Virus record (IMG/VR): IMGVR_UViG_3300009537_002297
Coordinates: 1 to 36,648 of that record
Length of the DNA stretch: 36,648 nt
DNA from: a virus
Direction: 5' to 3' (one strand)
Part shown: positions 24,198-33,213 of the stretch, one piece after another
How the letters are laid out: the number at the start of each line of letters is the position of its first letter
How positions within the stretch are numbered: the stretch's first letter is position 1
Notes under the pieces: generated by a model
Told to the model about the DNA's origin: nothing
Database searches by the model: none
The model's input: only the letters and a program-made list of their open reading frames with translations
Position numbers and translations under genes: made by a program

Positions 24198-24950
24198 ATG
24201 AATCCTATTAAAATATTAATTGCAGTGCCTATTTCACCATACGAAAAAATAGAGCCAAATCTTGTTAAATGGCTTTTTAGAAATATAATTCATTTCAATT
24301 ATGAAGATCCTGGAAAAATAAATTTATCGTATGATTTGGTAGAAGGGAAACCAATTGACTCTGTAAGAAACAATATAATGAATAAATTTTTAAAAACTGA
24401 TAATGATTATATACTAACCATCGACAGTGATATTGTTCCGGAAGATAATTGTATTAATACATTGCTTGCATGGAATGTTCCGATTGTCGGAGCAACTTGT
24501 TTTTCCTTTCAATACGGCAGACCTTTTCCTGTCATTTTAAGCAAAGTAAATGGAGGCTATACTGAAACTAAGTTAAATGGTAACAGGCTTCAGAAATGTG
24601 AAGCCACAGGGGCAGCTTGTGTATTAATAAAAAGGGAAGTTATAGAAAATATGAAAAAAGATTTATTGGAAAAAACAGGAAAGACTATGTTTTATGAGAC
24701 CAAATATAATCCTCAAGGAGAAATTGGATGGGGACAAGATTTTATGTTTTGTGAAAATGCTATGAGTATAGGCTATAAAATTTATGTGGATACGGGAATC
24801 ATTTGCGGACATTATGTGTCTCGTTTAGATATAAAGAGAGTTAATGATCTTTTAGTTATGGAGCAAAGAAAAGCAGAAGAAAAGCATCAACAATTTAAAG
24901 CAATAGCGGAGGTGGAGAACGATGGGTCTTCCAATTCTGCTAACAAATAA
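24198..24950 (+). CDS. GT-A glycosyltransferase
   Basis: A 250-residue protein. It starts IKILIAVPISPYEKIEPN, then KPIDSVRNNIMNKFLKTDNDY, and has the metal- and nucleotide-sugar site TIDSDIVPEDN (DSD near residue 76-78). ATGAACVLIKREVIENM and GWGQDFMFCENAMSIGYKIYVDTGI are the acceptor-side motifs seen in the glycosyltransferase 2-like proteins encoded by phages. GAGGAATCG precedes the ATG. It lies immediately after the tape measure gene, and its last 29 nt overlap the next tail gene. It is the fourth separate place where sugar genes interrupt virion genes. Confidence 0.83.
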   Translation: MNPIKILIAVPISPYEKIEPNLVKWLFRNIIHFNYEDPGKINLSYDLVEGKPIDSVRNNIMNKFLKTDNDYILTIDSDIVPEDNCINTLLAWNVPIVGATCFSFQYGRPFPVILSKVNGGYTETKLNGNRLQKCEATGAACVLIKREVIENMKKDLLEKTGKTMFYETKYNPQGEIGWGQDFMFCENAMSIGYKIYVDTGIICGHYVSRLDIKRVNDLLVMEQRKAEEKHQQFKAIAEVENDGSSNSANK

Positions 24951-25227
24951 AAATTTAACTTCAGATAATTTTAAATCAGCAACATCTGAATTTGATGAAT
25001 TTATAGATCAACCGGTAAAAGGAGCGAACAATACAGGTTCTTTGACACTTGTAAGTTCAGGAAACTATTTTGGTACGGCTGCTGCAAATATTAAAGTTCA
25101 AATTAAAACTGCTGGAGATACAGGTGTATCTCGATTTATATTTTCTGATGACGGAGGCACTACTTATTTTGGAAAGAATCAAGTACCGGTTTTTGAGGAT
25201 TTTGAAGTCATAGAAGAAACAATTTAG
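24922..25227 (+). CDS. Small tail-region protein, unknown
   Basis: A 101-residue protein with beta-rich composition (SLTLVSSGNYFGTAAANIKVQIKTAG) and an Asp-box-like SDDGGTTYFGK near residue 75. It has no signal or membrane segment. GGTGGAG lies 7 nt upstream of the ATG, inside the end of the glycosyltransferase gene. The downstream gene begins 4 nt later. It may be a small tail tip or fibre component. I do not recognise a family. Confidence 0.55.
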   Translation: MGLPILLTNKNLTSDNFKSATSEFDEFIDQPVKGANNTGSLTLVSSGNYFGTAAANIKVQIKTAGDTGVSRFIFSDDGGTTYFGKNQVPVFEDFEVIEETI

Positions 25228-25230
25228 ATT

Positions 25231-28200
25231 ATGAAAAAAAATCTTTTATATTCAGATAAAAATTCAGATAGAATTTACAAATTTTCAAATTTTAATTCTA
25301 CTGTTTTAGATAGCTTTAGTAGTATAAGTACTGAACCGCAAGGAATAGCTTATGACGGACAACATGTAATTTCTGCTGATAGTAATACTGACAGAATCTA
25401 TAAATTTTCAGGTTTTTCTTCTACTGTATTGGATAGTTTTTCAAGTATTGGAACAGCTCCAACAGGTTTAGTTTGGGATGAAGCTAACCTTTATAACGCA
25501 GATTCCACAACTAACAGAATCTACAAACTTTCTGGTTTTTCTTCTACTGTAGTGGATAGTTTTTCAAGCCCTGGAACTGCCCCTCAAGGTTTGGCATGGG
25601 ATGGAAATAATCTTTGCAATTCAGATTCCGTAACTGACAGAATCTATAAATTTTCAGGTTTTTCTTCTACTGTATTGGATAGTTTTTCAAGCATTGGGGC
25701 GACCCCAACAGGTTTAACATGGGATGGAAATAATCTTTACAATGCTGATTCGACAACTGATAGAATCTATAAATTTTCAGGTTTTTCTTCTACTGTGTTA
25801 GATTCATTTTCAAGCACTAATACAGATCCAACCGGTTTAGCTTTTGAAGCTACTATATCAACTAATGATTGTTTTGAATTAAATAATGGTGATCTTTTAT
25901 CTGTGTATAATTCAGGTCAAGGCGGAACTTCGTATTCCGCTATTTCAAAAAGATATGACACTTCTACAAAAACATGGGGAAGTGAAGTTACTATTGATTC
26001 TGGTAATACGGGATACACTCATCCAACAGTTTGTCAATTAGCTTCTAATGCTTCCACACCAAACCGAATACTTTGTGCTTATAGAGATAAAGCAGCTGGA
26101 ACCATTAATATTTATAAATCAGATGACAATGCTTCAATCTGGACTTCTTTAACAACTATTACGGTAACTCTTGAAGAAAATACGAGATTATCGTTAGCAA
26201 GGTCGGGTAATACTATTTGTTTGGTTTATAGCAAAGGAAGAGTTTCTTATTCAAGAAAATCAACAGATAATGGTTCTACATGGTCAATTGGAGACGATGT
26301 GGTTGCTATATCTGCTCAAGGTGGAGCTATTTATCCAAGCATAACTGTCATGGATTCAGATTCTTTTGCTTGTGCTTATCAAACATATCACACAACAAGC
26401 GGTGTTTATGGAAGGATTTATATTTCAAGTTCAGTAGACGGTTCATCATGGGGGCTAGCTTCTTCAGGAGTAATGATTAATGCAACAGAAAGATATGACA
26501 GACCCGCTATTGCTAAAGATGATTTAGGTAAACTTTATGTAGTTGCTCAAGATACTATCTCAAAAGATTTAAGAATAGTAAAATCTACAAGCGTAAACGG
26601 TCATAATTGGAGTGGAGTTGAAAATGTAAATCCTTTAACTAATGAAGCTAATAAAGGTTTATACTCACCTTCAATTTGTTCCTATGACGGTAAATTATTT
26701 ATCCAGGCAGAAGCTTGGGACGGAACTAATAGTCATTTAGTGGGTATTAAAACTAAAAATTGGAGAAATATAAATGAAAGTTTAGGTTATACTTATCACT
26801 ATACACCAATTTTAGGATTGCCTGATAGAGTTGGCGGATGGGCATTTACAAATTCAGACGGAACATCAAGTGAATCTGCTGGGCTTTTAAATCTTGTAAC
26901 AACCTCATCTGTTGACAATCATTCTTATACTAAATCGGATATTGGAGACACAAGAACTTCTGCTGGAATAAAATTAAGATTCAAAGTAAAAGTAAATAGC
27001 GGAGGCTCAATAACAGCTGATGATATTATTTTAACCTTAATCCTTTCTGATGGGGTTAATTCCTGCAAATTAACTTTAAGATTAAAAACTACAGATTGCA
27101 GATTAATAGATGTTGAAGATTCTAATGCGACTATAGCTACTGTAACTCATGCCTTTACAAATGAACATGAATTTCTGATAGCAATTCAAAATAATGATTT
27201 ATCCGCATGGTATAGAAGCACCCATGATAAAGAAATTGAATGGAATGAGATTACTGATAATTATCAAATAGATGTTACAGGCACAGACACTGACAGCTCC
27301 ATCCAATTTGGAATATTAACTGCAATAGCGGATATTGATGTTTATGATGTAGCATACGTTTTAGATGATGACGGTTTATCTGATGGTTTTACAAATCCAG
27401 ATGATTTAATTTCTGAATTTACAGCGGGTAATTCTATTAGTCAATATTTAACTGATGGAGTAGAAATAACATGGAGCGGCTCAGATGGGATTGTAAATGA
27501 TTCCTGGACTATACAAAGTGCTTTTACTTTCCCAAAAGAAGATATGCTAACTGATAGCCCGTCTAATTTTGTAAGAACAGAAAATGATGGTTCTGAACAT
27601 GTCTACGTTTTAGACGCCGGAGAAAATAAAGTATTTAATGTAGATCAATTTAATTTTGTTAATGGAAACATTAGAACTGGAAAATTTCAAATGAATGCTA
27701 CTGATTCCTGGAGCAGCCCTACTTTAGATCAATCTTTTACAGTAGTCTCTCAAGTTTCCGGTTCTATAACTGCAATTACAGAAAATACATTAACGGATTC
27801 TTCTTTATCGATGAATATAAATCAATTGGCAAGACCAAATAGGCCAATGTTTTTAAGGATGACAAGCGGGTCGGCAAGCGGTAATACTTATGCAATAGAA
27901 TCTAATACATCTACATTAATTAAATTAACTACTGCTTCATTGGTAGCTGATGGAGCAGCTACAAGTGATACTTATGTTGTTTACGGTGACAGAATAACGC
28001 AACAGGTTACTGCTACAAATTTAAGATTTATTAGGTTTGTAATTGATGCTCAGGAAACTTCTGATGATTATTATAAAATAGGAAAATTTGTTGCTGGCAT
28101 GAAATTGCAATTATCTAAAAATTTTAGATCAGAACATACAACGGCAATTATTCCGAATGTTCATATAGATAATTCTTCAGAATCAGGGCAAAAGTTTTCA

Positions 28201-28446
28201 AGCAAAGAAGGGGAAAGCAGAGAAATATTTAGATTAAATTTTACTCATAAAACTTCTGGTTTTACTAATGAAGTAGAGCAATTTTTTGAATCTATAGATT
28301 GGATGAACTCTCCGTTTATTTTTATAAAAGATAGTGATAATTTGCAAGATTTTGTGTTGGCAAGATTGAGCAGTAATTATCAAAGAAGTCATATTGTTAT
28401 TAATATTTATGATATTGAATCTTTAACTTTTGAAGAAGAACTATGA
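25231..28446 (+). CDS. Distal tail protein with propeller repeats and Asp-boxes
   Basis: A 1071-residue protein. Residues about 12-215 are five near-identical 41-residue units (DRIYKFSGFSSTVLDSFSS then PTGLxWDGNNLYNADS), the pattern of NHL/YncE-like propeller blades. Residues about 235-510 carry three Asp-boxes (SDDNASIW, STDNGSTW, SSVDGSSW) as in sialidase-type propellers; catalytic residues were not identified, so binding rather than cleavage is possible. A LamG-like beta region follows near 545-700. The C-terminal ~200 residues, including KSDDLQ-like IKDSDNLQDFVLARL, resemble the tail-tip attachment part of distal tail proteins, which is a tentative call. The end overlaps the hub gene by ATGA. 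Confidence 0.72.
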   Translation: MKKNLLYSDKNSDRIYKFSNFNSTVLDSFSSISTEPQGIAYDGQHVISADSNTDRIYKFSGFSSTVLDSFSSIGTAPTGLVWDEANLYNADSTTNRIYKLSGFSSTVVDSFSSPGTAPQGLAWDGNNLCNSDSVTDRIYKFSGFSSTVLDSFSSIGATPTGLTWDGNNLYNADSTTDRIYKFSGFSSTVLDSFSSTNTDPTGLAFEATISTNDCFELNNGDLLSVYNSGQGGTSYSAISKRYDTSTKTWGSEVTIDSGNTGYTHPTVCQLASNASTPNRILCAYRDKAAGTINIYKSDDNASIWTSLTTITVTLEENTRLSLARSGNTICLVYSKGRVSYSRKSTDNGSTWSIGDDVVAISAQGGAIYPSITVMDSDSFACAYQTYHTTSGVYGRIYISSSVDGSSWGLASSGVMINATERYDRPAIAKDDLGKLYVVAQDTISKDLRIVKSTSVNGHNWSGVENVNPLTNEANKGLYSPSICSYDGKLFIQAEAWDGTNSHLVGIKTKNWRNINESLGYTYHYTPILGLPDRVGGWAFTNSDGTSSESAGLLNLVTTSSVDNHSYTKSDIGDTRTSAGIKLRFKVKVNSGGSITADDIILTLILSDGVNSCKLTLRLKTTDCRLIDVEDSNATIATVTHAFTNEHEFLIAIQNNDLSAWYRSTHDKEIEWNEITDNYQIDVTGTDTDSSIQFGILTAIADIDVYDVAYVLDDDGLSDGFTNPDDLISEFTAGNSISQYLTDGVEITWSGSDGIVNDSWTIQSAFTFPKEDMLTDSPSNFVRTENDGSEHVYVLDAGENKVFNVDQFNFVNGNIRTGKFQMNATDSWSSPTLDQSFTVVSQVSGSITAITENTLTDSSLSMNINQLARPNRPMFLRMTSGSASGNTYAIESNTSTLIKLTTASLVADGAATSDTYVVYGDRITQQVTATNLRFIRFVIDAQETSDDYYKIGKFVAGMKLQLSKNFRSEHTTAIIPNVHIDNSSESGQKFSSKEGESREIFRLNFTHKTSGFTNEVEQFFESIDWMNSPFIFIKDSDNLQDFVLARLSSNYQRSHIVINIYDIESLTFEEEL
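25267..25881 (+). repeat. Five in-frame 123-bp tandem repeats
   Basis: The unit begins GA(C/T)AGAAT at 25267, 25390, 25513, 25636 and 25759, exactly 123 bp apart. Middle units share runs of 30 or more identical bases, which implies recent duplication or gene conversion. Each unit encodes 41 residues. Confidence 0.85.
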
Positions 28447-30869
28447 TTTCAGATAAAAATTGGGTAGACGCTATTTCAGATAAGAAAGTTCAAAAGCATC
28501 TTATTCTGAAAATGAATATTTCCGGAAAAGAAAGTAATTTTGCTACTGATAACCTTTCTATTATGGATGTAACTTCTAAATATACAACAGGTACAGTAGA
28601 TGTAACTAATTTATCTAAAATTTTTACTTTCACAGGAGCAACTTTAGTTGGGAATGTTTTTGACGGAGATTATTTTAGAATAACTTCCGTGCCAAATTCT
28701 CCGTTTTATAGAATTAACGATCCAACAACGATAGGGATTTGGAACGGATTAACTTGGAATGGAAGAACATGGGGAGAATTTGGAGATTCCTTTTTAAAAG
28801 ATTTTTATCAAGAAGAAACTTTGTCAGGGCAAACTTTTGAAATATTAACCGATGTTACTTTTAAAAAATTTAAAGCTGGTTTAAAATTAAACGGAGCAAT
28901 AAAACATCCGCATAATTTATATACTATGTCAAGCACTATAGGCTCTATTTCTTTAGCTATAAACGGCTCTTATAGGTTGCAAGATTTAAGAGAAGATTAT
29001 ATATTAACAAACATGGCAGCAGAATTAGGTTTGTATGTCAAAGGACAAACTTATCAGGATAGATTAAAATTATGCGACGGAGTAATAAGGCAGGCATCAT
29101 GGGGCGGAGAACACGCACCATTTACTTTTCAACTAGTTGATTTAAGAAAAAATCTTGATAGGAAATTTCCTCCTAATAAAATTACATTATCATTTTCAAC
29201 TGGAGGAAAAGGTTATGTATTTGATGGGACAGGAGACTACTTAAATGTACCAGCTCATGCAGATTGGGATATTGGAACTTCAGCAGATTATACAATGGAG
29301 CTTTTTGCCAATATCCAACATGCAACAGCTCAAATGTATTTAATGAGTGTGGCTACAAATGCCGGAATACAAATTAGTCAAGGAAAGCAACTTGAAGGAC
29401 CTGGAGGGATCGTGAAAACATGGAATTATAGCACGAATACATGGTATCATATAGCAGCTTCAAGAGCTTCAGGGACATTAAGATTATTTGTAGATGGAGT
29501 ACAAATTGGGGCAGATATTTCAGACTCTACCAATATAGGAGATGCTATTAATCCATTAAGAATTGGATGTGTATCACCAAGTACTCAAAATTTTTTTAAT
29601 GGCTATGTTGATGAAATAAGATTTAGTAATAGTGCAAGATATACCTCAAACTTTACACCGCCAACAACAGAATTTACAAGTGATGACGCCACTAAACTTT
29701 TAATCCATTGCGGAGAAACTAAAGAAGGGGCTTCAGGAAGCGGAGCTACTTTTACTGATTCCGGTGGTACAGGTCATACGGTAACAGAAGTTGGTAATGC
29801 TATAGAAAGTACCACTTATTTTAAAACTTTGACATATTCTTTTAGCCAAGCAGCAATTGGTAATGTTTATCCTGTTCTTTATGGTTCAGTAATTGAATCA
29901 CCATGTTTTTATCTTGGCACTATTATTACTAATCATAGATGGTTAGTAGCTGGACATGATATAAATTCATTAACTACAGCTTACCATGATGGTGCGGAAT
30001 TTACCCCGTCAGAAACAGGAGTAACAACTGATTTGGAAGGTAATACTTATTATTATATTGAATCAGCCACTGATTATTCTTCTCAAAAAGTTACTGTAAG
30101 CGCAAATGGAGTAAAAAACGGAACAACTTATTTTGAAAATGCTGGAGAAGTTATTGAAAATTTAGTAACAAATTACAGTGGTTTAGCCGCAAGTCAAATT
30201 GATACTGAATTATTTGGTACGGCAAAAAATAAATTAAAGAATTGGAAATTAAGTTCTATTTTCAACGGTTCAGGTAATAATGAATCAACAATATTTCAAA
30301 CAATTCAAAAACGATTGTCTCCGCAATTACCAATAATTCCCGTATGGAAAAATGAAAAATACGGAATAATTGTTATTGACCTTGACAACCCTAAACCTGT
30401 TTTAAAATTAAGAAAAGGGAAAAATATTATAAAATTAGAAGGTCATGTTTCTGATACAGATGTTGAAAAACTTCATAACTCTTTTGAATTAAATTATGGC
30501 TATAATCCAAGAACACAAAAATTTACCAAATATAAAAAACTTTCTTCTTCAAATTCAGAATTATTACAGTTATCTGAAAATAGGTATGGGTTATTAGAAG
30601 CACCAATTATTAATGCTATAGATATTCAAGATGATAATACTGCGGATAAACTTTTAGCGTTTAAGGCTCAATTATTATCTGAAGCTTTTTTGCATGTACA
30701 TTATAGATGCGCTCAAGAGGCGTATATAGTTGAAGAAGGAGACTTTGTAACGGTAACAGATTCTGAACATGGATGGACTGATAAATTATTTATTTGCGTG
30801 GAAAGAGAATTTACAATGCAAAGTATTCTTTTGCATTTAATTGAAACCAGATGGACGGAAAGCACTTAA
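28443..30869 (+). CDS. Tail hub/baseplate protein with inserted LamG domain
   Basis: An 808-residue protein. The N-terminal 255 residues (KHLILKMNISGKE, NGLTWNGRTWGEFGDSF, LKLCDGVIRQASWGG, LVDLRKNLDRKFPPNK) and the part after about 465 (QAAIGNVYPVLYGSVIESP, SIFNGSG...QTIQKRLSPQLPIIPVW, EEGDFVTVTDSEHGW) look like one tail hub protein. Between them, about 260-440, lies a concanavalin-like LamG/laminin-G domain: YVFDGTGDYLNVPAHADWDI, TWYHIAASRASGTLRLFVDG, GYVDEIRFSNSARYTSNF. LamG domains bind glycans or proteins. The hub half before and after the insert would be adjacent in an uninterrupted homologue. The gene is coupled by ATGA to the previous one. Confidence 0.78.
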   Translation: MISDKNWVDAISDKKVQKHLILKMNISGKESNFATDNLSIMDVTSKYTTGTVDVTNLSKIFTFTGATLVGNVFDGDYFRITSVPNSPFYRINDPTTIGIWNGLTWNGRTWGEFGDSFLKDFYQEETLSGQTFEILTDVTFKKFKAGLKLNGAIKHPHNLYTMSSTIGSISLAINGSYRLQDLREDYILTNMAAELGLYVKGQTYQDRLKLCDGVIRQASWGGEHAPFTFQLVDLRKNLDRKFPPNKITLSFSTGGKGYVFDGTGDYLNVPAHADWDIGTSADYTMELFANIQHATAQMYLMSVATNAGIQISQGKQLEGPGGIVKTWNYSTNTWYHIAASRASGTLRLFVDGVQIGADISDSTNIGDAINPLRIGCVSPSTQNFFNGYVDEIRFSNSARYTSNFTPPTTEFTSDDATKLLIHCGETKEGASGSGATFTDSGGTGHTVTEVGNAIESTTYFKTLTYSFSQAAIGNVYPVLYGSVIESPCFYLGTIITNHRWLVAGHDINSLTTAYHDGAEFTPSETGVTTDLEGNTYYYIESATDYSSQKVTVSANGVKNGTTYFENAGEVIENLVTNYSGLAASQIDTELFGTAKNKLKNWKLSSIFNGSGNNESTIFQTIQKRLSPQLPIIPVWKNEKYGIIVIDLDNPKPVLKLRKGKNIIKLEGHVSDTDVEKLHNSFELNYGYNPRTQKFTKYKKLSSSNSELLQLSENRYGLLEAPIINAIDIQDDNTADKLLAFKAQLLSEAFLHVHYRCAQEAYIVEEGDFVTVTDSEHGWTDKLFICVEREFTMQSILLHLIETRWTEST

Positions 30870-30907
30870 GATAAAAGATAAGTTAATTTTTGAAAGGAGA
30901 TGATTCA

Positions 30908-31729
30908 ATGGCATTGAATTCTGGAACATTACCTACAGCAACTAATTCAGATGTTGCTCAAACACAATTTAATCTTGTAACTTCCGCAATTAATAATGCT
31001 ACTCCTTGGGAGATTGTAGATGGTGGAACAGGAGAAAACATTAAAAGTTCCGCTTTTAATGCATTAGCTCCTTCAACTACCAAAGGAGATATTCCGATTT
31101 ATAATGCTTCAGGGGTTCATGGAAGATTTACTGTTAGTTCTGTTGATAATTTAATGCTGGTTTCAAATTCAGGAACACATAGCGGTTATAATCTAATTTC
31201 GTCAACTATAGGCAAACAAACTATATGGGTTCCTGTTGAAGCAATGTCTCCTGCTGGAACTAATGGTTGTAGTTCTTTAACTCTTGTGGATTCCGGTGGT
31301 AATAATGTCGAATACAATGTTTTGGATTTTGACACAAGTTCAGATGAGTATGCTCATTTTAATATTAAATTCCCAAATGGATGGAATGAAGGCACAATTA
31401 CTTTTAGAGTTTCCTGGACAACAACAGCTACAGATACAGATGGAGTAGCTTGGGGATTACAGGCAGTTGCTGTATCAGATAATGATACTATTAATGCTGC
31501 TTATGGGACTGCTATTGTAGTAACAGATGACAATCAGTCTGCTGCTGGTGACGAATTAGTAACTTCAGAATCATCCGCATTAACAATAGCTGGAACTCCT
31601 GCCGCTGGAGATACTATAGAATTTAGAATTTTTAGAGATGTAAGTAATGCTAATGATGATATGACAGAAGACGCAAGATTAAGAGGAGTAGAAATATTTT
31701 TTACTTTATCAAGTGCAAATGATTCTTAA
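30908..31729 (+). CDS. Tail fibre protein with conserved phage beta-domain
   Basis: A 273-residue protein. ATG 30908 is chosen over TTG 30890 because AAGGAGA ends 7 nt upstream. Residues 1-95 form the N-terminal part (WEIVDGGTGENIKSSAFNAL, DIPIYNASGVHG), common at the start of phage fibres. From KQTIWVPVEAMSPAGTNGC onward it matches a beta-domain that I recall from many siphophage and podophage fibre proteins: DEYAHFNIKFPNGWNEGTITF, GVAWGLQAVAVSDNDTI, DTIEFRIFRDVSNANDDM, RLRGVEIFF. It is probably a receptor-facing structural protein. Confidence 0.78.
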   Translation: MALNSGTLPTATNSDVAQTQFNLVTSAINNATPWEIVDGGTGENIKSSAFNALAPSTTKGDIPIYNASGVHGRFTVSSVDNLMLVSNSGTHSGYNLISSTIGKQTIWVPVEAMSPAGTNGCSSLTLVDSGGNNVEYNVLDFDTSSDEYAHFNIKFPNGWNEGTITFRVSWTTTATDTDGVAWGLQAVAVSDNDTINAAYGTAIVVTDDNQSAAGDELVTSESSALTIAGTPAAGDTIEFRIFRDVSNANDDMTEDARLRGVEIFFTLSSANDS

Positions 31730-31743
31730 AAAGGAAATTATTT

Positions 31744-32211
31744 ATGTCTAAAGGTTTTAAAGTTTGGGATAATACTTATGATACAAAAATAAATCCTACC
31801 AACTATCCGTTTGGTGTGGAAATGCCTTCTAATTATGCTACAGGAAAAAAGATTAATAATAAATTAATATGGCGTCCGGTTGTAATAGGAACTAATCCTG
31901 TTTTTGATTCTGAAATTCAGGAAAGAACATCAGTTTATATAATTCAGAATAATCAAATAATTATTAATTATTCAGTTAATGATAAGCCTTTAAATGCTTA
32001 TAAAAAATTTAGAGGCAGGCAATTTATGCAGGAAGGTTGGAGAATATTATTAGAGAAATATCCTGATGATTTTGACAGAGAAGGTTCGGCTTATATAACT
32101 GACAGGGCAACTTTAAAAAATTATGTTGTCAATACATTAAAACCCGCAATAATAGCAGCTACTACTGTTAAGGAAGTTAAGAATGTAACTGCAAATTGGC
32201 CAGCGATATAA
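31744..32211 (+). CDS. Hypothetical tail-region protein
   Basis: A 155-residue protein with no signal peptide. It contains mixed alpha/beta pattern, beginning MSKGFKVWDNTYDTKINPTNYPFGVEMP and ending with helices (TLKPAIIAATTVKEVKNV). It lies between two fibre-like genes, so it may be a fibre chaperone or a minor tail protein, but nothing in the sequence proves this. AAGGAA is placed 7-8 nt before the ATG. Confidence 0.55.
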   Translation: MSKGFKVWDNTYDTKINPTNYPFGVEMPSNYATGKKINNKLIWRPVVIGTNPVFDSEIQERTSVYIIQNNQIIINYSVNDKPLNAYKKFRGRQFMQEGWRILLEKYPDDFDREGSAYITDRATLKNYVVNTLKPAIIAATTVKEVKNVTANWPAI

Positions 32212-32215
32212 AATT

Positions 32216-33199
32216 ATGAGAGTTCCAAAAGAATATCATAAAGATAAAAGCGGTTTGTTTTCGTCTAATAATCGAAATTTATTTGGTTATAGAAATTTAG
32301 GGTTTGGTGGATACGCAAATAGAGTAGCCGCTGAAGGAGATAGAGGGCTTTTTTGTGGTGGTAATGATGAAACTTCTGATGTTAATATTATTGAGTACGC
32401 AACTATTTCAACTACAGGAAACTCTATTGATTTTGGTGATTTAACAGTTGCGAGAGATGGATGCAGAGCAACATCTAATGGAGCTACTGATAGAGGTGTA
32501 AATGGTGGTGGGCTTCCAGCAACCAATGTTATAGATTATGTTACTATTTCTAGTACAGGTAATGCTACAGATTTTGGAGATTTAACACTTAGTAGAGCTT
32601 ATGCTGGATCTTCTTCTAATAATACTTCAGATAGAGGAGTTTGGGGCGGTGGTTCTGGTCCAACTAATGTTATAGATTATATCACTATTTCTTCAACAGG
32701 CAATGCTACAGATTTTGGCGATTTAACAGTTGCGAGACAAAATACAAGCGCAACATCTAATGGAACTTCAGATAGAGGAGTTTGGGGCGGTGGTTCTGGC
32801 CCAACCACCAATGTTATAGATTATGTTACTATTTCTAGTACAGGTAATGCCACAGATTTTGGAGATTTAACAACATCAAGAACTGAGGGAGCAGGTTCAT
32901 CTAATTTAGAAAATGATAGAGGTATTTTTAATGGTGGAGATAGTAATGTTATAGATTATATCACTATCTCTTCAACAGGTAATGCTACAGATTTCGGAGA
33001 TTTATTAAATTTAACTAAAGAATTAAGTGCTTGTTCAAATGGGACTTCTGAAAGAGGGCTTATAGTTGGAGGAAAAAATTCTGTTGGAACTGTTTTAACA
33101 GATATGGAATATATAACAATTAATTCTGCTGGTAATGCTTTAGATTTTGGAGATTTGACTTTTAAAAGAAGGGAAATCGGAAGCACATCCGATGCGTAA
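32216..33199 (+). CDS. Kelch-like repeat tail protein
   Basis: A 327-residue protein made mostly of about six 45-48-residue repeats, each with RGVWGGG, then NVIDYVTISSTGNATDFGDLT, then a variable Ser/Asn-rich turn. Such repeats are known from marine and other environmental phages and are expected to fold as a beta-propeller. The first 35 residues (VPKEYHKDKSGLFSSNNRN) are the attachment part. It most probably forms a receptor-binding head on a tail fibre. The start ATG 32216 has no clear Shine-Dalgarno, but the stop of the previous gene is 4 nt upstream, so translation may be coupled. Confidence 0.75.
   Translation: MRVPKEYHKDKSGLFSSNNRNLFGYRNLGFGGYANRVAAEGDRGLFCGGNDETSDVNIIEYATISTTGNSIDFGDLTVARDGCRATSNGATDRGVNGGGLPATNVIDYVTISSTGNATDFGDLTLSRAYAGSSSNNTSDRGVWGGGSGPTNVIDYITISSTGNATDFGDLTVARQNTSATSNGTSDRGVWGGGSGPTTNVIDYVTISSTGNATDFGDLTTSRTEGAGSSNLENDRGIFNGGDSNVIDYITISSTGNATDFGDLLNLTKELSACSNGTSERGLIVGGKNSVGTVLTDMEYITINSAGNALDFGDLTFKRREIGSTSDA
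32384..33164 (+). repeat. Six tandem repeats of 135-156 bp
   Basis: The repeated block AATGTTATAGATTATNTNAC starts at 32525, 32666, 32810 and 32945, with divergent first (32384) and last (33098) units. Spacings of 141, 144 and 135 bp keep the frame. The conserved part is nearly identical between middle units, while the bases between them vary. Confidence 0.8.
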
Positions 33200-33213
33200 A
33201 GAAAAGGAGATTT

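Noticed and set aside
25267-25881. CRISPR array or non-coding tandem repeat
   Set aside because: The repeats are 123 bp, contiguous, in-frame and encode regular protein repeats. There are no short repeats with unique spacers and no cas genes.
32216-33199. Diversity-generating retroelement target
   Set aside because: Variable turns invite the idea, but no reverse transcriptase and no template repeat are seen in the window.
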